Shown in pieces: positions 59,881 to 64,000 of a DNA stretch of 64,000 nt. The translations under genes and the position numbers were made by a program. This DNA is from 0-14-0-20-45-22 sp041645495 (GTDB taxonomy: Bacteria; Fidelibacterota; UBA2242). The DNA lies in the NCBI GenBank assembly GCA_041645495.1, contig JBAZPZ010000001.1:1-64000 (forward strand), read 5' to 3'. The notes beneath the pieces were generated by a model that ran no database searches, had not been told where the DNA came from, and saw nothing but the letters and a program-made list of their open reading frames with translations. How positions within the stretch are numbered: position 1 is the first letter of the stretch; each line of letters opens with the position of its first letter.

Positions 59881-61381
59881 AGGGAAACGAATTGTCCTGT
59901 ATATTTACCCGTTCGAATTTAACAAGCATCAGAATCGAATCTTTTCCTTCCATCGGATCTTTCACACATAGCTTAGCAGGGAAAATGCTGTGCCAAAGAT
60001 TTTGATAGAAATATCTCTTTGCGTTTTGGGCGACAATATTTTTTAAATCCGGATCGGATTCTCTTCTCAAAGAGTTACCAATACCCTCAAGCAATTGATT
60101 GAAAAAGTTACCGTCCGGATAAATTTTATTATCTTCTAAAAAACGTTTTAAATCACAATATGATTGCAGAATGGCTTTTCTGATTTGGTTATCATCAAGA
60201 ACTTCAACAGGTTCAAAGAGCGTAGCCAACATTTTTTCATAAGGCATTCTTTGGTTGAATTCAAGATTGAACCAGGCGCGCATCGCAATCATAAAAAAGA
60301 ACGCTGCGTCCTTCGGACACAAATCGTCCGCGATCTGGCCATGAGACGACCAGTTTCGCAATAATTTCATCTGCCGCTCATAGTTGTTCTTGAAACGGTA
60401 TTCAATGTCAAAGTTTGATAAATGCTCAATAAAATGACCGGCGCTCATTTCCCATTCGGCGGATAGTTCTTTGATGAACTGATAATAGAGTGACTCAGCG
60501 TTTTCCGGCGGATTCAGCGGGAAAAAATTCTCCAGCTTTGACAGATAATCGCGGATATATTCCTTTTCAATTTTTGAATCTGTTGTTCTGTTGAAAAGAA
60601 TCCACTCAGCGATTTCTTTTTCCAGCCGGTCTTTTAAATAACGGCAGGCATTGATGATTCCCCTTCTCAGTGCAATGTACGGAAAGTGCGCTCCGCGTTT
60701 AGTCAGGCGATTGTCGAGCCAGGCATGGAAATTCGCGACGTCGCTCTTGTGAATCGAAGGTGCCAATTCGGATAAAGCATCACAAAATTTTTCCTCAAAA
60801 CGGTCATAAAGGTCTTTATTGGTTTCTCCGGCTTTCATCTTCCGAATGACTTCGGTTAGAAACTCATTTATCCGCTGAATATTGCCCATCGTCTGATATT
60901 CCTGCAATATTTCATCAAACGCCTCGTTGTCCGGGTCAGAAAGCAACTCTCTGATTTTTGCGATAATACCTATAAAATGCTCGGGATTTTTTGTTTCCAG
61001 CAGACGGTCTTTATAGGTTTTGACCCGGTAACCATTGGAAGCATGTCCTGTCAGGAAAACAATCCGGTCGTTATGAAATCCTTGCCGTATTAGCTGCTGA
61101 TAGAGATAAAATCCGGACTCCTCGAGAAACTCTGTATTTTTTCGCCCAAATTCATGGGCAATTTTTCTCACCAATTCCGTTTCCGGAAAATCTTTCAGAT
61201 TAAGGTCGAATACGACAAGATCATATTCCGAAGTCGCTCTATGAATAGCGGCGTAACAGTCATCAAAATTGCGGGGAATATCCAGCCGGTTTACTTCGTC
61301 GGTGAAAAAACCGCTTTCCTGAAAGAGGATACGGTCTCTTTGATCACCCTGCGGGGCGTCTTCGATCCAGAGAATGTTCAT
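59840..61381 (-). CDS. Receiver-domain protein with HEPN-like motif and new C-terminal domain
   Basis: 513 residues. The first 140 resemble a response-regulator receiver: MNILWIEDA with acidic Glu7-Asp8, phospho-acceptor Asp59 in LVVFDLNL, Thr111 in IVFLTGHAS and possible Lys131. A loop of about 25 extra residues separates Asp59 and Thr111. No DNA-binding domain follows. Instead there is a helical region of about 370 residues with R342-N-W-S-S-H347, the R-(N/H/D)-x3-H pattern of HEPN ribonucleases, and a last domain shared with the 160-residue protein at 56470. The gene overlaps the histidine kinase by 4 nt (ATGA), so the kinase very likely phosphorylates it. HEPN identity is inference from one motif and helix content. 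Confidence 0.8.
   Translation of the reverse strand: MNILWIEDAPQGDQRDRILFQESGFFTDEVNRLDIPRNFDDCYAAIHRATSEYDLVVFDLNLKDFPETELVRKIAHEFGRKNTEFLEESGFYLYQQLIRQGFHNDRIVFLTGHASNGYRVKTYKDRLLETKNPEHFIGIIAKIRELLSDPDNEAFDEILQEYQTMGNIQRINEFLTEVIRKMKAGETNKDLYDRFEEKFCDALSELAPSIHKSDVANFHAWLDNRLTKRGAHFPYIALRRGIINACRYLKDRLEKEIAEWILFNRTTDSKIEKEYIRDYLSKLENFFPLNPPENAESLYYQFIKELSAEWEMSAGHFIEHLSNFDIEYRFKNNYERQMKLLRNWSSHGQIADDLCPKDAAFFFMIAMRAWFNLEFNQRMPYEKMLATLFEPVEVLDDNQIRKAILQSYCDLKRFLEDNKIYPDGNFFNQLLEGIGNSLRRESDPDLKNIVAQNAKRYFYQNLWHSIFPAKLCVKDPMEGKDSILMLVKFERVNIQDNSFPYFLARLIWNESFT
60341..60358 (-). other. HEPN-type R-x4-H motif in the receiver protein
   Basis: Codons for RNWSSH (residues 342-347). In HEPN RNases the Arg and His are catalytic and the residue after Arg is usually Asn, His or Asp, as here. 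The motif lies in a helix-rich context (KLLRNWSSHGQIAD) followed by another long helix. Confidence 0.5.
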
Positions 61382-63846
61382 TGCTCTTTCTCCTTGTTGA
61401 GTTGTTTTGCCAGAAGCTCAAAATCCAATTCCGTTTTTGGTTTATATGGCACGAAAATATCTTTCAGAAAACGAAACGTCACCTGGAATTTTCCGTTTTC
61501 TTCACGCCAGGTAAAGACTTTGTCTTTTTCCCGAATGTCATTCAGCATTTCAAGGTCGTTTTGAATTCCCTCCAACCCTTTTCCAGTACTAATCGATACG
61601 TTTTGTGTGTAGGGATTTTCCCACTCGCATACCAGGAACGTCCGGTTTTCGATTTCCTCTTCGTGAAATCTAACATCAATCCAGATATCTTGTTCAATAT
61701 CACGGTATTTCAGCGCATTGAACAGCAATTCCTGAAAATAGCCCTGAAGCAAGGCTTCCGAGTAGCCGTCACGCCGCAGACGAATCGCATTCCAGAGCGG
61801 ACTCAGCGTACAATCAATCCTGCCAATGTTGGCACTCGCCCATTCGATGGCACTGCGGTTGGGATTGAAGAAGACGTTCTCTTCAAAATCCACTCTTAGC
61901 TGGTCTAAAGTTGTTCCCCGCCGGGCGCAGATTTGCGTGCGAATTGGGTCTAATTTCCGGTAATCCGCATTCAGGAAGCGGGCGACGATGCGTTGAACAG
62001 AACTATTCAGGATTTCCTTTATGCTGATTGCCTTTTCCGTCATGTCTTCTGGCAGACGATCACCGCGGATCAACTGCTGAAATTCCGCTGGATTGCCGGT
62101 ATTACGTGCCTGCAGAAGCAAACCCTGATTTCGAATAATCGTCTCGGCGAGGTAAGCGTCGGTCAATATCCGAGCATCGCGACGGAATTCGATGTGACTC
62201 TTGAGGCGATTGGCAACCTCGTAAATCGCATTCGGATAAAGCGTATTCGCTAACGTATGCGAATACTGTTGGATCATGCGCTCTTTTTCGCGACGATGAT
62301 GCTCTGCTTGCCGTGCTAATTCTTCTTTTTTTTCATCCTCATCAGACCTTCTCTTTTCCTCCGTAATCTGAAAAATTCGTTCATTCAGTTTCACTAAAAT
62401 ACCGATATATAATTTAGACTTTAGAATAACATCTGAAGTGTTCGCACTTTTAGGTTTTTGATATTCGTATATAGTATTGTCCACCCCATCCGGTAGAACT
62501 TCATTTCCAGATCGATCAAGTTCTCCCGCTGGTTCAAGCTTAGACGGAATTATTGAGTCGCCGAAGAAATTTTCCAGAATGAGTGATTTAATATTAAGCG
62601 TATAGAGTTCTCGTCCCTTGTTACCAAAGTGCTGAAGATACTCATCCAGGATAAAATCCAAATTTTGGCTGAATTTATATTGTGGGAATTTCAACTCTAA
62701 TAGAAAATCCAGTTCTCCAAAATCTTCGGTTGGTTTTAACTCACCACCAGGGTTAACTAAATATTTAATAATGCTGTCTTCATCTCCGAGTCCTTGAACT
62801 TCCAAAGATGAAAAACCGAATATTTTGTTGCATATCGAATAGAACTGTTCAAGCGAAGCGAACAAACAAGAGTCACCAATGGCTCCAATTATATCAGGTA
62901 ATATTTGTGGCAATGGTGAGATAAAATTTTCCGAAAATAAAGCAACCTCAATAGATAAAAAATCTTTAGGCTTATTAGGTATATTGCTGATAAAAGCCTT
63001 CAAATTATTTTCATAGAGATCTTTTTCTCTGTTTCGCAAATAAATGTATGAAAGGTAAGCAGGAACAGCCCACTTGACATACATCATATAAACTTGGGGC
63101 ATACTTTCTGCTACCTTTAAATCTTTTAGAAAGGATTGCAATTGCAGAAAATCACTTAAGGCTAAGTTGAAATTTTCTGCTTTCAAATAGCACTTGGCTC
63201 GATTATAGAGAACTTCTGGTTTAAATTTATCCTTTAAAATTATTGAAAAATCTTTACCGGCTTTTTCATACTCATCTAAAATAAAAAATAATTTTGCTCT
63301 TTTTTCATAGGAAATTGAATCAGGTTCAATTTCAATAGCTTTTGTGTAGGCTTCCACCGCCTTGCTATATTCTCCTCTAATTCTATTTTGATCTCCAAGT
63401 TTTATCCAACCGGATTTCAATTTTGGATCAATTTTTACAGCATTAGAAAAATCATTTAATATCTCATTATCTGGCATTTCCATCGGATCCAGCAAAGCAT
63501 TTCTGACACTTCCTCGAAAGTAATAGTATTTGGCAACATTCGGATTCAATTCTATTGCCTTATTAAAACTATTTATCATACAGCCATATTCATCCTTATC
63601 CCTCCAAAGCCAAAACAAATCCTTTGGTCTATCACACCAAAGGATCAATCCTTTTAAAAAGTAATATTCTGCATAATTGGGATTTAAACTGATAGCCTGA
63701 TCTATATCTCCATGCGCCTCATCAAACATTCCTTTATCTTTGTAAGCAATCGCCCTCATGTAATAGTTGTCAGGATTTTTACTGTCTTTTTCAATGAGTT
63801 TGCTCAATTCCTCAATTGAAAGATTTTTCATGCCATCACTTTTCAT
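61378..63846 (-). CDS. Soluble histidine kinase with N-terminal TPR sensor region
   Basis: ATG at 63846 is chosen since GGAG lies 8 nt before it; a GTG 12 codons upstream lacks a good site. The 822-residue protein has no membrane span. Residues 1-250 are TPR repeats (NPDNYYMRAIAYKDKGMFDEA, AIELNPNVAKYYYFRG, AYTKAIEIEPDSISY). A less conserved middle follows, then a coiled coil (residues 500-525), the H-box SHTLANTLYP with His530, the N-box LFNALKY with Asn710, and a G-box STGKGLEG near 755. It thus has the parts of a cytoplasmic kinase that senses a protein or other internal signal by TPR. It overlaps its partner by 4 nt. DtcA of the Detocs defence system has the same TPR-kinase order. Confidence 0.87.
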   Translation of the reverse strand: MKSDGMKNLSIEELSKLIEKDSKNPDNYYMRAIAYKDKGMFDEAHGDIDQAISLNPNYAEYYFLKGLILWCDRPKDLFWLWRDKDEYGCMINSFNKAIELNPNVAKYYYFRGSVRNALLDPMEMPDNEILNDFSNAVKIDPKLKSGWIKLGDQNRIRGEYSKAVEAYTKAIEIEPDSISYEKRAKLFFILDEYEKAGKDFSIILKDKFKPEVLYNRAKCYLKAENFNLALSDFLQLQSFLKDLKVAESMPQVYMMYVKWAVPAYLSYIYLRNREKDLYENNLKAFISNIPNKPKDFLSIEVALFSENFISPLPQILPDIIGAIGDSCLFASLEQFYSICNKIFGFSSLEVQGLGDEDSIIKYLVNPGGELKPTEDFGELDFLLELKFPQYKFSQNLDFILDEYLQHFGNKGRELYTLNIKSLILENFFGDSIIPSKLEPAGELDRSGNEVLPDGVDNTIYEYQKPKSANTSDVILKSKLYIGILVKLNERIFQITEEKRRSDEDEKKEELARQAEHHRREKERMIQQYSHTLANTLYPNAIYEVANRLKSHIEFRRDARILTDAYLAETIIRNQGLLLQARNTGNPAEFQQLIRGDRLPEDMTEKAISIKEILNSSVQRIVARFLNADYRKLDPIRTQICARRGTTLDQLRVDFEENVFFNPNRSAIEWASANIGRIDCTLSPLWNAIRLRRDGYSEALLQGYFQELLFNALKYRDIEQDIWIDVRFHEEEIENRTFLVCEWENPYTQNVSISTGKGLEGIQNDLEMLNDIREKDKVFTWREENGKFQVTFRFLKDIFVPYKPKTELDFELLAKQLNKEKEQ

Positions 63847-64000
63847 TTTTTTATCTCCGCCATTGGATTGCAATTTTCCCACCTAACCAGCACAACACCG
63901 ACTTCGAAAGATGTGATGCCGGCACTTAATGTAATCCTTACCCCAAATAAATAGTTTATAATCAAAGCAAAATAGAGAAAACCGAAAATTCTGAGTTCTC
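63847..64000. other. Upstream region of the TPR-kinase gene
   Basis: 154 nt to the window end with no gene. It must contain the 5' leader and perhaps the promoter; TATAAA near 63956-63961 on the minus strand is a possible -10 box without a clear -35. The area is A/T-richer than the surrounding coding DNA. Confidence 0.35.

Overview
The window is a 64 kb piece of a bacterial chromosome with no CRISPR array, insertion sequence or rRNA. Several traits point to the FCB superphylum or a related deep lineage (Bacteroidota, Chlorobiota, Calditrichota, Marinimicrobia-like): two DUF5916/CBM9-type outer-membrane proteins, a TonB-dependent receptor with a carboxypeptidase-regulatory-like N-terminal domain, RpoB and RpoC of about 1260 and 1426 residues, and one uninterrupted ribosomal superoperon. 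This placement is an inference; no tree could be built. TTG and GTG starts are common, even in ribosomal genes.

Left part (1-18.4 kb): surface and sugar metabolism. A TonB receptor (cut by the window edge) and a DUF5916 protein are transcribed leftward. A rightward block encodes a ROK sugar kinase, an MFS transporter, a SIS-domain protein and an MBL-fold hydrolase. It faces nagA and a NodB-like deacetylase, which suggests amino-sugar uptake and catabolism. A second DUF5916 gene has an abnormal 5' end. It is followed by manA, a DUF1330 protein and an EamA permease. A standalone DUF1887/Card1-like CARF protein, with its own promoter and an altered nuclease motif, closes this part.

Middle-left (18.6-24.2 kb): a tightly packed operon of two ATP-grasp ligases, a GNAT acetyltransferase and a KamA lysine-2,3-aminomutase-like radical SAM enzyme, probably making a beta-amino-acid-containing metabolite. 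Next come a hemolysin III/PAQR membrane protein and a GHL10-type glycoside hydrolase.

Centre (24.2-56.2 kb): an unbroken leftward superoperon. It runs tRNA-Thr, Tyr, Gly, Thr, tuf, rpmG, tRNA-Trp, secE, nusG, rplKAJL, rpoBC, rpsLG, fusA, a second tuf, the S10, spc and alpha clusters with secY, map, infA and rpoA, and ends with rplQ. The two tuf genes appear identical except for their stop codons. A 26-nt 5' piece of tRNA-Thr lies between the tRNA genes.

Right end (56.4-64 kb): the most unusual region. A TPR-histidine kinase gene overlaps a gene for a receiver-domain protein whose long C-terminal part carries an R-N-x3-H motif typical of HEPN ribonucleases. This layout resembles Detocs-type two-component defence. 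Directly downstream is a second operon: a MerR regulator with a HAIR-like operator over its own promoter, a VIT-VWA protein, and a 160-residue protein that copies the C-terminal domain of the receiver protein. The shared domain and a DNA similarity running past both stop codons suggest that the two operons form one functional island.
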